Shown one piece after another: positions 16,709-24,598 of a stretch of 64,000 nt of DNA (positions are counted from its first letter, which is position 1; each line of letters begins with the position of its first letter). The DNA is from Patulibacter americanus DSM 16676 (lineage in GTDB: Bacteria > Actinomycetota > Thermoleophilia > Solirubrobacterales > Solirubrobacteraceae). The stretch spans positions 124,001 to 188,000 of the forward strand of contig NZ_ATUD01000004.1 in the NCBI RefSeq assembly GCF_000420025.1, written 5' to 3'. The position numbers were made by a program, and so were the translations under genes. The notes below the pieces were generated by a model. That model saw only the letters and a program-made list of their open reading frames with translations, was not told where the DNA came from and made no database searches.

Positions 16709-17497
16709 ATGACGGACGCGCGGGACATCCTCCCGGTCGTCGAGCCGGACCGCGACCTGGACGACTGGGGACGCTCCGCCCGCCTGAGCGAAGTGCTCGA
16801 CCGGACGGTCTGGGAGGCGGCGCACAAGCTGTGGTTCCGCGTGGCGCTGCAGGAGCCGCGGCGGATCCCCGACCGCGGCGGCGCGCTCCTCGTCGTCAAC
16901 GGGGGAGGCGTGCTCTCGCCCGTCGGTCCGATGCTCGCCAAGGCGGTCCGGGAGGAGCACCCCAAGCGCCGCGACCCGCGGCTGTGCGTCGACCGCGGGC
17001 TGCTCGACCAGCCCGGGCTCTCCGTCGTGCTCGCGCGGGCCGGGGCGGTCGCCGACCACCCCGACGACCTCGAGCGGCTGCTGGGCGATGAGGAGCAGCT
17101 CGTCGTCCTCGCGGTGCGCAGCGACCGCCTCGCCGACGGTCCCGCCGAACGGCACCTCGGCCGGCACCCGGCGCTGCTGGCGGCCGTGCGGGCCGGCGTT
17201 CCCGTGATCCCCGTCGCGGCCGTCGGGGCCGACGATGCCCAGCCGGTGCTCGCACGGGTCCCGCTGCCGGGCGGCCGGCGGCTGCCCGTCACGCTCGGGT
17301 TCCCGCACCTCGGCCCCCTCGCCCTGCTGGCCTACCTGCCGGCGAAGCTGCGGCTGCGGGCGCTCGCACCGCTGCAGCCCGACGCGGGGGAGGACGTCGA
17401 CGCCGAGGCGCTCCGCCTCGCGCTGTCCGTCGCCCGCCGCCTGCGGCACGAGACGGCCGACATGGCCCGTGAGCGCGGCTCGAGGTGGGTCGGGTGA
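16709..17497 (+). CDS. PlsC-like acyltransferase homologue with degenerate HX4D motif
   Basis: 262 residues. The layout resembles the lysophospholipid acyltransferase family partnered with an SDR in actinobacteria (as I recall, like Rv0502 beside galE2/Rv0501). The N-terminus has amphipathic WEAAHKLWFRVALQEPRRIPDRGGALLVVN. Where active enzymes have NHxxxxD, this protein reads NGGGVLSPVG, so the catalytic His and Asp are absent. Later family-like elements remain (PERHLGRHPALLAAV, AGVPVIPVAAVGADD, LPVTLGFPHLGPLALLAYLP). It is therefore probably catalytically inactive or uses other chemistry. It starts 3 nt after ilvD and overlaps the SDR gene by 4 nt. Function is uncertain. Confidence 0.7.
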   Translation: MTDARDILPVVEPDRDLDDWGRSARLSEVLDRTVWEAAHKLWFRVALQEPRRIPDRGGALLVVNGGGVLSPVGPMLAKAVREEHPKRRDPRLCVDRGLLDQPGLSVVLARAGAVADHPDDLERLLGDEEQLVVLAVRSDRLADGPAERHLGRHPALLAAVRAGVPVIPVAAVGADDAQPVLARVPLPGGRRLPVTLGFPHLGPLALLAYLPAKLRLRALAPLQPDAGEDVDAEALRLALSVARRLRHETADMARERGSRWVG

Positions 17498-18702
17498 GCG
17501 GCCCACGGGTCGTCGTGACCGCCGCGGCGTCGCGCCTCGGGGCGCTCGTCGTGGCCGAGCTGGAGCGCCGTCCCGACGTCGACACCGTCGTCGCCGTCGA
17601 CGCCCGCCCGCCCGCCGGCCCCTTCGCGCGGGCCGAGTTCGTACGCCTGGGCGAGGGGCTCGCCCAGCTGCCCCGCGTCGTGCAGGGGGCGGGGGCCGAG
17701 GTGCTCGTCGACCTGCGCGCGGCCGCGGCGCTCACGCCGCTGGACGAGCGCGCCCTCGTCGCCCACGGCCCCGTCACGGAGCGCGTCGGCGCCGCCGTGC
17801 TCCAGGACGGCTCGCCCGTCCGACGGCTCGTCACCGTCGGCTCCGTCCACCGCTTCGGCTGGGACCGCGGGCTGCCGGCGTTCGTCACCGAGACGACGGA
17901 CGTCCCCGGCCGGCCGCGGGGGTCGCTCGCGCAGGCGCTGGCCGAGATCGAGCGCGCCGCGGCGGCCGCCGCCGCCCGACGCCCCGACCTGGCGGTCACG
18001 ACGGTGCGACTCGCCGACGCGGTCGGCGCCGCGGGCGCCGGCCTGCTCGGGGCCGCGGACCGCCTGCCGCTGCTCCCCACGGTCCTCGGCTTCGACCCGC
18101 CGGTGCAGGTCGTCCACGAGGAGGACGCCGCCCGGGCGGTCGCCCACGTCGTCGCCCGCGCGCTGCAGGGCCCGTACCTCGTGGCCGCCGACGGCACGCT
18201 CGCGCTCTCCGAGGCGTTGAGCACCCTCGGTCGGGCGCACGCCCCGGTGCTGCCCCCGTGGGGGACCGGCGTGCTGGCCTCCGTCCTCGCCCGTGCCGGC
18301 GTCGGCGCCGTGCACGACCTGGCGGGGCAGCTGCGCCGGGGCCGCGGAATCGACAACCGGCGGCTGAAGGCCACGGGCTTCGCCTACCGGTCCACCTCCC
18401 GCGAGGCGCTCGCCACCGCCGGGGCCCGCGGCAGCCGGCGGGTGCTGCACCCCGGCGTACCGGCCCCGTACGAGCCGGAGGTCGAGGCGTTCCTGCGCTA
18501 CAGCCCGTCGGCCGTCGCCCCGGAGCCCGAGCCGTCGCGGCAGGCCCCCGACGGCGTGGCGGCGCTCGACGCCGACGACCTGCTCGCGCTGCTGCCCTCG
18601 CTGGACCGCACCGCGCTGACCGCCCTGCGCGCCCACGAGGCCGCCGGCCCGGCCCGCCCGCGCGTGCTCGGCGAGATCGACCTGCTCCTGCGCCGCGGCT
18701 GA
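17494..18702 (+). CDS. NAD-dependent epimerase/dehydratase-like (SDR) protein
   Basis: 402 residues. The N-terminal Rossmann segment starts VVVTAAASRLGALVVAELERRPDVDTVVAVD, with a GxxGxxG-like site weakened to AAASRLG. The SDR core continues with VTVGSVHRFGWDRG and LAVTTVRLADAVG. The family's YxxxK is not obvious (SLAQALAEIERA), so catalysis is doubtful. The C-terminal ~90 residues include KATGFAYRSTSREAL and a helical DDLLALLPSLDRTALTALRAHE, as in actinobacterial epimerase-like proteins paired with PlsC-like acyltransferases. Start GTG 17494 overlaps the previous stop (GTGA); GTG 17485 is an alternative. Confidence 0.75.
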   Translation: MSGPRVVVTAAASRLGALVVAELERRPDVDTVVAVDARPPAGPFARAEFVRLGEGLAQLPRVVQGAGAEVLVDLRAAAALTPLDERALVAHGPVTERVGAAVLQDGSPVRRLVTVGSVHRFGWDRGLPAFVTETTDVPGRPRGSLAQALAEIERAAAAAAARRPDLAVTTVRLADAVGAAGAGLLGAADRLPLLPTVLGFDPPVQVVHEEDAARAVAHVVARALQGPYLVAADGTLALSEALSTLGRAHAPVLPPWGTGVLASVLARAGVGAVHDLAGQLRRGRGIDNRRLKATGFAYRSTSREALATAGARGSRRVLHPGVPAPYEPEVEAFLRYSPSAVAPEPEPSRQAPDGVAALDADDLLALLPSLDRTALTALRAHEAAGPARPRVLGEIDLLLRRG

Positions 18703-18795
18703 CGACGCTTGCGGCGGCCCCTCACGGGGCAGACGGCGTGTCGGTCGATCGACGGGACGCGCCATGCAACCGTGGGCGTCGGCCGCGTACATCGC

Positions 18796-18801
18796 TACCA
18801 T
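18796..18801 (+). promoter_or_regulatory. -10 element of the L,D-transpeptidase gene
   Basis: TACCAT ends 13 nt before ATG 18815, implying a leader of about 6 nt. Confidence 0.5.
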
Positions 18802-18814
18802 CCTCTGCGCCGCC

Positions 18815-19855
18815 ATGCATCAACGTTCCGTCCTCCTCCTCACTGCTGTCCTCGCGATCGTGCTCGTCGCGTGCGGCGGCGTGCTCGTCGCCGACGCCAG
18901 CACCCCGACGAAGATCCCGGAAGGGGTGACGATCGGTGGCGTCGACGTCGGCGGGCTCACGCCCGCGAAGGCGAAGACGAAGGCGCAGACGGAGCTCCTG
19001 AACCAGCTCGAGCGCCCCGTGCGGGTCACGCACGGCGGTCGCCGCTGGACCCTGACGCCGAAGGCGGCGAAGATCCGCGTCGACCTCGACGCCGCCGTCG
19101 ACGAGGCCGCGCGCCTGGGCACGACGGGCAACGCGTTCTCCCGCGTCTACCGCAACGTGAAGGGCGAGAAGGTCGACCGCGAGTTCTCGCCGTCGAGCTC
19201 GTACTCCCGCGCCGCGATCACGAAGCTCCTGGACCGGGTCGAGAAGGATGTGGACCGCTCGCCGAAGGAGGCGAGCGTCACCTTCGAGGGCGGCTCCCTC
19301 GACGTGACGGAGGGCCGGGTCGGCCTGAAGCTCAAGCGGGCGCCGGTCGCCAAGGCCGTCCGCAAGGCGCTGCTGAACCCGTCCGCGCCGCACCGCATCA
19401 CGGCGAAGACCACGAAGAAGCAGCCCGAGACGACCACCGCCGAGGTCAAGAAGCAGTACGGCACGGTGCTCGTCGCCAACCGCGCGACGTTCAAGCTGAC
19501 GCTCTACAAGAACCTCAAGGTCGTCAAGACCTACGGCATCTCCGTCGGCAAGGCCGGCAACGACACGCCGGCGGGGCAGTACACGATCGGCAACAAGGAT
19601 CCGAATCCGGCGTGGCACGTGCCGAACTCGGACTGGGCCGGAGACCTCGCCGGCAAGGTGATCCCCGCGGGCGATCCCCAGAACCCGATCAAGGCGCGCT
19701 GGATGGGCATCTACGACGGCGTGGGCATCCACGGCACCAGCGACGATGCGTCCATCGGCACGAACGCCTCGCACGGCTGCCTGCGCATGCACGTGCCCGA
19801 CGTCATCGACCTCTTCCCGCGGGTCCCGGTCGGCGCGCCGATCTGGATCCTCTAG
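18815..19855 (+). CDS. L,D-transpeptidase (YkuD domain), probable lipoprotein
   Basis: 346 residues. L,D-transpeptidases make 3-3 peptidoglycan cross-links. The N-terminus is an export signal (SVLLLTAVLAIVLVACGG) whose LVAC could be a lipobox with Cys at about residue 22. Residues ~30-140 resemble the PG_binding_4 fold (GVTIGGVDVGGLTPAKAK ... RRWTLTPKAAKI). The YkuD domain occupies ~195-346: FKLTLYKNLKVVKTYGISVGK, then the catalytic region IHGTSDDASIGTNASHGC with His and Cys, and CLRMHVPDVIDLF. An upstream in-frame ATG (18764) is less likely because the -10 lies downstream of it. Confidence 0.92.
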   Translation: MHQRSVLLLTAVLAIVLVACGGVLVADASTPTKIPEGVTIGGVDVGGLTPAKAKTKAQTELLNQLERPVRVTHGGRRWTLTPKAAKIRVDLDAAVDEAARLGTTGNAFSRVYRNVKGEKVDREFSPSSSYSRAAITKLLDRVEKDVDRSPKEASVTFEGGSLDVTEGRVGLKLKRAPVAKAVRKALLNPSAPHRITAKTTKKQPETTTAEVKKQYGTVLVANRATFKLTLYKNLKVVKTYGISVGKAGNDTPAGQYTIGNKDPNPAWHVPNSDWAGDLAGKVIPAGDPQNPIKARWMGIYDGVGIHGTSDDASIGTNASHGCLRMHVPDVIDLFPRVPVGAPIWIL

Positions 19856-19888
19856 GGACCGCGGCGCCCCCGCCGGCCGTTCGGTCGC

Positions 19889-19987
19889 CGCCCGCGACGC
19901 CTCCCGTCGGCGGTCCGGCGATGGTCGCCCGCGACGCCTCCCGTCGGCGGGTCGGCCACGGTCGGCCGCGAGGCCTCCCGCCGGCCG
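19889..19987. repeat. Three tandem repeats, period 37 bp
   Basis: A 25-bp unit at 19889-19913 recurs exactly at 19926-19950, and a diverged third copy (4 mismatches) is at 19963-19987. The exact copies contain CGACG-CCTCC-CGTCG, able to form a small hairpin. They fill the gap between the convergent L,D-transpeptidase gene and the next minus-strand gene, so they may act as a terminator array. Confidence 0.8.
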
Positions 19988-19988
19988 C

Positions 19989-20399
19989 TCAGGTGCGGTC
20001 GGCCGGGGCCTCGCCGCCCAGGGCGCGCATCGCGGGGTCGTGGCCGGCGATGTCGGCCTCCGCCAGGGCGCGGATCGCCTCGTCGAGATCCGCGATGCCC
20101 TGCTGCCCGTCGGGGTCGATGGGCCCGAAGGACGCGATCTCCTGGACGGAGACCTCCTCCCAGCCCTGCGAGAGCAACGAGGAGAGATGGTCGCTGTGGC
20201 GAAGGACGAGGGTGCCCAGCCAGATCCCGCGCTCCTGCTTCCGCAGCACGGCGAACCACAGGGTCGAGCAGTCCACGCTCGCCCGGATGGCGAACCACGG
20301 CCGCGGCGGCTCGGTGCGGTCGTCGGCCAGCCCCGCCGTCGTCAGCTGCCGACGGGTCGCGACCCTGCCGGAGTCCGTGTCGATGAAGAACGTGCCCAC
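19989..20399 (-). CDS. Conserved hypothetical protein
   Basis: 136 residues, not recognised. It starts VGTFFIDTDSGRVATRRQL and contains PRPWFAIRASVDCSTLWFAVL and GTLVLRHSDHLSSLLSQGWEEV, a mixed alpha/beta composition with conserved-looking aromatic and Trp residues. The C-terminal third is acidic and helical (GIADLDEAIRALAEADIAG). No signal peptide, membrane segment or metal motif is seen. GTG 20399 is chosen because TATCCT lies 8 nt upstream; the longer frame to 20585 runs antisense through the recombinase gene. Confidence 0.65.
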   Translation of the reverse strand: MGTFFIDTDSGRVATRRQLTTAGLADDRTEPPRPWFAIRASVDCSTLWFAVLRKQERGIWLGTLVLRHSDHLSSLLSQGWEEVSVQEIASFGPIDPDGQQGIADLDEAIRALAEADIAGHDPAMRALGGEAPADRT

Positions 20400-21333
20400 A
20401 ACACCAGAGGATACGGCGCCACTGCCGGACGCATGGCGGCGGGCCGCCGACGTGCTCGACCAGGACCTCGCGCGGCGCGGCTCCGCCGAGCGCACGCGCC
20501 GCGCGTACGCCGGTGACGTGGAGCGCTTCGCCCGCTGGTGCACCGCCCACGGGGTGGGCGATCCCGCGGCGGTCGACGTCCGCACGGTGCGCCGCTACAC
20601 CCAGACGCTCACGGAGCGCGGGGCGGCCGCGTCGTCCGTCACCCGGGCGCTCGCCGCGCTCCGGGCCGCCTTCCGGGCGCTCGTCCGTGCGGGGATCGTC
20701 GAGGGCAACCCGGCCGAGCTGGCCCCGGGGCCCCGCCGGCCCCAGCACCTGCCGCGCGTCGTCAAGCCCGACGACGCCGCGAAGCTGCTCGACCAGATCC
20801 CGGCCGACGACGACGCCCTGGCGCTGCGCGACCGCGCGATGCTGGAGGTCGCCTACGGCTGCGGGCTGCGCGCCGCCGAGCTCGTGCGGATCGACGTGAC
20901 CGACGTCGACCTCGAGGGACGGGCGCTGCGCACGACCGGCAAGGGCGAGAAGACGCGCACCGTCCCCCTCGGCGATCCGGCGGCCGACGCGATCCGGCGT
21001 TACCTCGCGCGCGGCCGCCCGGCGCTCGCCGTCGCACCCGACACCGGCGCCGCCGAGCCCGCGCTCCTGCTCTCCCGCCGGGGGCGCCGGCTGTCCACCA
21101 GCGACGTCCGACGCCGCATGGACCTGTGGGTCCGGGCGGCCGGACTGCCCAGCGACCTGCACCCGCACGCTCTGCGGCACTCCTTCGCCACCCACCTTCT
21201 GGACGGCGGAGCAGACCTTCGTTCGATCCAGGAGCTGCTCGGACACGCACGGTTGTCCACAACGCAGGTCTACACCCGTGTAGAGTCGAGCCGACTGAAG
21301 ACGGCGTACCGACGGAGTCATCCTCGCGCGTGA
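20383..21333 (+). CDS. xerC: Tyrosine recombinase XerC/XerD-like
   Basis: 316 residues from ATG 20383. Xer recombinases resolve chromosome dimers at dif. The N-terminal SAM-like DNA-binding domain has ARRGSAERTRRAYAGDVERFARWC. The catalytic domain holds the full set: Arg163 (GCGLRAAEL), Lys187 (GKGEKTRTVPLG), His262-x-x-Arg265 (PHALRHSFATHLL), His288 (LLGHARLS) and nucleophile Tyr297 (TTQVYTRV). Length and context, next to the WhiG-like sigma gene, favour a host Xer protein over a phage integrase; XerC versus XerD cannot be decided. The start is uncertain: GTG 20377, GTG 20392 and GTG 20452 are alternatives, and no promoter or Shine-Dalgarno stands out. Confidence 0.88.
   Translation: MKNVPTTPEDTAPLPDAWRRAADVLDQDLARRGSAERTRRAYAGDVERFARWCTAHGVGDPAAVDVRTVRRYTQTLTERGAAASSVTRALAALRAAFRALVRAGIVEGNPAELAPGPRRPQHLPRVVKPDDAAKLLDQIPADDDALALRDRAMLEVAYGCGLRAAELVRIDVTDVDLEGRALRTTGKGEKTRTVPLGDPAADAIRRYLARGRPALAVAPDTGAAEPALLLSRRGRRLSTSDVRRRMDLWVRAAGLPSDLHPHALRHSFATHLLDGGADLRSIQELLGHARLSTTQVYTRVESSRLKTAYRRSHPRA
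20408..20413 (-). promoter_or_regulatory. -10 element of the minus-strand hypothetical gene (leaderless)
   Basis: Minus-strand TATCCT ends 8 nt before GTG 20399. It lies inside the first codons of the divergent recombinase gene. Confidence 0.5.
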
Positions 21334-21396
21334 GCGTGCGCCGTGGGGCGGAACACGTCGGCGTCAGCCCCCGCCCCCGCCCACGGAGTCCGTCAG

Positions 21397-22185
21397 GTGC
21401 CATCAGAGCCTCGACCCCATGACGTCCGCGATCTGTGGCGGCGTCTACGCGAGAACAACGACGCTCTCGCCCGGGAGAAGCTCGTCCTGAACTACTCCCC
21501 GCTCGTGAAGTGGGTGGCCGGCCGCGTCGCGGCCACGCTGCCGCCGCACGTCGAGGAGGGGGACCTCATCTCGTACGGCCTGATCGGCCTGACGACGGCC
21601 GTCGACCGCTTCGACATCGACCGCGAGGTGCGGTTCGAGACCTACGCCGTCACCCGGATCCGCGGCGCCATCATCGACGAGCTGCGCTCCCAGGACTGGG
21701 TGCCGCGCTCCGTCCGTCAGCGGGCCCGCGAGATCGAGCGCACGCACGCCCGGCTCGAGCACAAGCTGCACCGCGCCCCCACGGACGAGGAGATGGCGCA
21801 GGCGCTCGACATCTCCGTGCGGGAGTTCCAGGACGCGCTGGTGCAGGTGTCGCAGTCCACGATCCACGCGCTCGACGAGATGTGGTCGGTCGGCGACCAG
21901 ACGGGGGACCAGGTCTCCCTGCTGGACACGATCGAGGACGAGCAGGCCGCCGACCCCGCCGCGGCGCTCGCGGAGCAGGACCTGCGCGACCAAATGGGGG
22001 AGGCGATCGAGCGGCTCCCGGAGCGGGAGAAGGTCGTGATCGCCCTCTACTACTACGAGAACCTGACGCTGCGCGAGATCGGCGAAGTCCTCGGGGTGAC
22101 GGAGTCCCGTGCCTCGCAGCTGCATACGAAGGCCGTCCTGCGGCTCCGCTCGCGGCTCACGCCCGAGGACGTCGCGGCGGCCTGA
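21397..22185 (+). CDS. whiG: RNA polymerase sigma factor, FliA/WhiG family
   Basis: 262 residues. Group 3 sigma factor; in Streptomyces WhiG controls sporulation, elsewhere FliA drives motility genes. Region 2 is clear (LVLNYSPLVKWVAGRVAATLPP, VEEGDLISYGLIGLTTAVDRFD, RFETYAVTRIRGAIIDELRSQDWVPRSVR), then region 3 (HRAPTDEEMAQALDISVREF) and region 4 (LPEREKVVIALYYYENLTLREIGEVLGVTESRASQLHTKAV). GTG 21397 has GGAG 8 nt upstream; GTG 21343 is an alternative. The gene lies 63 nt after xerC, probably in the same transcript. No flagellar, sporulation or anti-sigma gene is adjacent, so its regulon cannot be inferred. Confidence 0.9.
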   Translation: MPSEPRPHDVRDLWRRLRENNDALAREKLVLNYSPLVKWVAGRVAATLPPHVEEGDLISYGLIGLTTAVDRFDIDREVRFETYAVTRIRGAIIDELRSQDWVPRSVRQRAREIERTHARLEHKLHRAPTDEEMAQALDISVREFQDALVQVSQSTIHALDEMWSVGDQTGDQVSLLDTIEDEQAADPAAALAEQDLRDQMGEAIERLPEREKVVIALYYYENLTLREIGEVLGVTESRASQLHTKAVLRLRSRLTPEDVAAA

Positions 22186-22285
22186 GCCCCGGTGCGCCCC
22201 GCGGCGCGCCGCCCACCGGCCGCGGGCCGCCGCGCCGGCCACCGCAGCGCGCCGCCCGGTCGCCCGCCGGCCCCCCTGGCGTTGC

Positions 22286-22291
22286 TAGCCT
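22286..22291 (+). promoter_or_regulatory. -10 element of the CxxC-protein gene (leaderless)
   Basis: TAGCCT ends 6 nt before GTG 22298. Confidence 0.55.
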
Positions 22292-22297
22292 CTCGGG

Positions 22298-23074
22298 GTG
22301 TCGTCTCCCGGGAACTACGAGGTGTGCGCGGTCTGCGACCGCCATCTGCTGCGCGGCGAGCAGCCCGAGATCTTCCTCCACGACGGCTCCCGGCGCGACG
22401 TGTGCGAACTCTGCGTTCCCCGGGCCCTCCACGCCGGCTGGATCCGCGTCGGCGTGAACGACGCCCCGACGCTGGAACCCAACCGCCGGGGGGCGTCGAT
22501 CCTGGACCGCCTGCGGCGCAGCAAGCGCCCGCGTCCGCAGGAGGCCGAGCCCGCGGCCCAGCGCTCCCTCAACCGCCGCCGCGGCCCCCAGCCGATCCAG
22601 CGGCAGGATCCGGCGGCCGAGCCGTCCCGCCCCGAGTGGCGCCCGCACCGCATCGAGGACGAGGTCGAGGGCCTGGCGCTGTCCGAGGAGCCGGCCGCCG
22701 CCCCCCTCGCCGCCTACGCCACCACGGCGGAGGGCGCGCACGCGCAGGTCACGACCTCGGGCGCGCGCATGGTCGCCCGCGCCATCGATCTCTACAACCA
22801 CTCCGAGCACCCCCGCAAGCTCGCGGGGATCGCCCGCACCTTGGGCGCGCCGTGGGTGACGGTGCGCTCCCTCGAGGGCTCGCGCATGCAGGTCGTCCTG
22901 GCCTGGGAGCTCACGTGGTACCGCTTCGAGCTCGACCTCGCCCGCGAGGCCGACGGGGTGCGCGCCACGGGCCACGGGACGTCGCTGCAGGAGCTGCAGC
23001 CCGGCGACGTCGATCCGAACGCCGTCGCCGACGAGAACGGCTACCTCTACCTGCAGACCGGCGTCTCGGCCTAG
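22298..23074 (+). CDS. Hypothetical protein with N-terminal paired-CxxC motif
   Basis: 258 residues, function unknown. Residues ~10-40 contain CAVC ... CELC spaced as a treble-clef or zinc-ribbon-like site. A Pro/Arg/Gln-rich linker (residues ~65-115) leads to a C-terminal domain (~145-250) with ARMVARAIDLYNHSEHPRKLAGIARTLG, PWVTVRSLEGSRMQVVLAWELTWYRFELDL and a closing ENGYLYLQTGVSA. The C-terminal domain looks globular and mixed alpha/beta. No signal peptide or membrane segment. The stop overlaps the end of the convergent rsgA by 4 nt. Confidence 0.75.
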   Translation: MSSPGNYEVCAVCDRHLLRGEQPEIFLHDGSRRDVCELCVPRALHAGWIRVGVNDAPTLEPNRRGASILDRLRRSKRPRPQEAEPAAQRSLNRRRGPQPIQRQDPAAEPSRPEWRPHRIEDEVEGLALSEEPAAAPLAAYATTAEGAHAQVTTSGARMVARAIDLYNHSEHPRKLAGIARTLGAPWVTVRSLEGSRMQVVLAWELTWYRFELDLAREADGVRATGHGTSLQELQPGDVDPNAVADENGYLYLQTGVSA

Positions 23075-24165
23075 GCGCGGGGGCGCTTGCCCTCGCCGAG
23101 GCGCCGCTCGCGGTCCTCGCGCTTCTGGTCGAGGTCCTCGATCTCGGCGCGCAGCTCCAGGTAGGAGCGGCGGCGGGCCTCGGGCAGGGTGCCGGCGGCG
23201 ACGGCGGCCAGGACGGCGCACCCGTCCTCCTTGTTGTGCCGGCAGTCCGCGAACCGGCACTGCGCGCCGAGCTCCACGACGTCGACGAACGCGAGGTCGA
23301 GCCCGCCGGTGTCGCGCACGAGGCCGAGCTCGCGGGTGCCCGGGGTGTCGAGCAGGCACGTGCCGCCGCCCAGCGGCACGAGCTCGCGGGCCGTGGTCGT
23401 GTGGCGCCCCTTCGCGTCCGTGGAGCGGACCGCGCCCGTGGCCAGGACCTCACGGCCGACGAGCGCGTTGACGATGGACGACTTGCCGGCGCCGGACTCG
23501 CCGATCAGCGCGGTCGTGCCGCCGCGGGGGAGGAGCGCCTCGAGCTCGTCGAACCCGCGGCCGTCGCGCTTGGAGACCGCCACCACGGGCGTGCCCGGCG
23601 GGATCTCATCCTGCAGCGCCTGCCAGGCGTCGGGCAGGTCGAGGTCGGCCTTCGTCGCGACGACGATGGGCTGCACGTCGCCCTCGTGCGCGATGACGAT
23701 GGAGCGCTCGATCCGGCTGGGCCGCAGCGGGCGGTCGAGCGCGTGGACGACGAGGACCGCCTCGCACCACGAGGCGAGGACCTGCTCAAGCAGCTCGCGG
23801 GACGGATCGCGGCGGCCCAGCCACTGGTGACGCGGCGCGACGGCGACGGCGAGCAGCCGGTCCTTGCTCTTGTCGCGCTCCGTGGCCACCCAGTCGCCGA
23901 CCGCCAGCGGGGTGTCGGAGCGGTCGTCGTCGAGCTGGGAGGTGCGGCCGAGGCGGCCGACACCGGGCCGGCGCCCGTCAGCGGTGACGAGGTGGATGCC
24001 CCCGTACTCGATGCGCGCGACGCGGGCGGGTATGCGGCCCTTCGTCAGGTACGGCTCGAGGCTCTCGGCGACGGCGTCGTCCCAGCCGGCCGCGGCGAGC
24101 GGGTCCGGCAGGTCCCAGAGGTCGGCGACGGCCTCGTCGTCCCCGACCGCGTCCGTGTCGCTCAT
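23071..24165 (-). CDS. rsgA: Ribosome small subunit-dependent GTPase RsgA
   Basis: 364 residues. RsgA is a circularly permuted GTPase that checks 30S maturation. The N-terminal OB-fold (GRIPARVARIEYGGIHLV; LAVGDWVATE) precedes permuted G motifs: G4 VATKADL, G1 GESGAGKSSIVNAL, then KGRHTTTARELVPL and G3 DTPGTREL. The C-terminal zinc knuckle reads CRFADCRHNKEDGC. A ~50-residue acidic N-terminal extension precedes the OB-fold. ATG 24165 (MSDTDAVGDDE) is preferred to an upstream in-frame ATG at 24237. Confidence 0.95.
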   Translation of the reverse strand: MSDTDAVGDDEAVADLWDLPDPLAAAGWDDAVAESLEPYLTKGRIPARVARIEYGGIHLVTADGRRPGVGRLGRTSQLDDDRSDTPLAVGDWVATERDKSKDRLLAVAVAPRHQWLGRRDPSRELLEQVLASWCEAVLVVHALDRPLRPSRIERSIVIAHEGDVQPIVVATKADLDLPDAWQALQDEIPPGTPVVAVSKRDGRGFDELEALLPRGGTTALIGESGAGKSSIVNALVGREVLATGAVRSTDAKGRHTTTARELVPLGGGTCLLDTPGTRELGLVRDTGGLDLAFVDVVELGAQCRFADCRHNKEDGCAVLAAVAAGTLPEARRRSYLELRAEIEDLDQKREDRERRLGEGKRPRA

Positions 24166-24254
24166 CGGCCCCCGAGAAATGGCTGCATCGACGCCCAAGC
24201 CTACGCGCTCCGGGCCCCGAGGGGGACGAGCCGACACGCTTTTCGAACCCTCGC

Positions 24255-24260
24255 TATATT
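24255..24260 (+). promoter_or_regulatory. -10 element of tRNA-Gly
   Basis: TATATT ends 12 nt before the mature 5' end. A weak -35 (CCGACA at 24231-24236) is 18 bp upstream. Confidence 0.55.
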
Positions 24261-24272
24261 CCTTCTCGCCGC

Positions 24273-24346
24273 GCGGATGTAGCTCAGTTGGCTAGAGCGT
24301 CTGCTTGCCATGCAGAAGGTCGTGGGTTCGAGTCCCATCATCCGCT
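24273..24346 (+). tRNA. tRNA-Gly (GCC)
   Basis: A 74-nt cloverleaf. Acceptor GCGGATG (24273-24279) pairs with CATCCGC (24339-24345). The anticodon arm is TCTGC-TTGCCAT-GCAGA, anticodon GCC. The T arm GTGGG-TTCGAGT-CCCAT pairs across its loop. CCA is not encoded. Confidence 0.95.
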
Positions 24347-24360
24347 CCTAGAGTGCCCGG

Positions 24361-24384
24361 AACCCCCGCGAGAGCGGGGGTTTC
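24361..24384 (+). terminator. Terminator after tRNA-Gly
   Basis: AACCCCCGC-GAGA-GCGGGGGTTT is a perfect 9-bp hairpin with a GAGA loop, followed by TTTCTGCGTTCTGG. It lies 15 nt after the tRNA. Confidence 0.75.
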
Positions 24385-24586
24385 TGCGTTCTGGGGCCCC
24401 GCGCGCGCCGCCTCAGGCGGGTTTTCCCCGCCGCCCGCGTCACGGACGGCCTCGGCAGCGGACGGGCGTCCACCGGCGATGCGCCACGTCCGTCTCGGAT
24501 GGGCCGACGGTCCAGACGGCACGGACCGGGCCTCGGCGGCACCTCGTTACTCCGCCGAATTCGTCGCCAGGGCCTCCTACTCGCGG

Positions 24587-24592
24587 TACCGT
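24587..24592 (+). promoter_or_regulatory. -10 element of the Imm63-like gene (leaderless)
   Basis: TACCGT ends 6 nt before GTG 24599. It selects this start over upstream ones that would run through the tRNA terminator. Confidence 0.55.
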
Positions 24593-24598
24593 CCTGGA

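Noticed and set aside
18715..18730. Terminator GCCCC-TCAC-GGGGC after the SDR gene
   Set aside because: Only a 5-bp stem with no tail; such hairpins arise often by chance at this G+C.
20383..21333. Phage or island integrase
   Set aside because: The tyrosine recombinase has normal host Xer size, no attachment-site repeats and housekeeping neighbours; the nearest tRNA is about 3 kb away with no matching att sequence seen.
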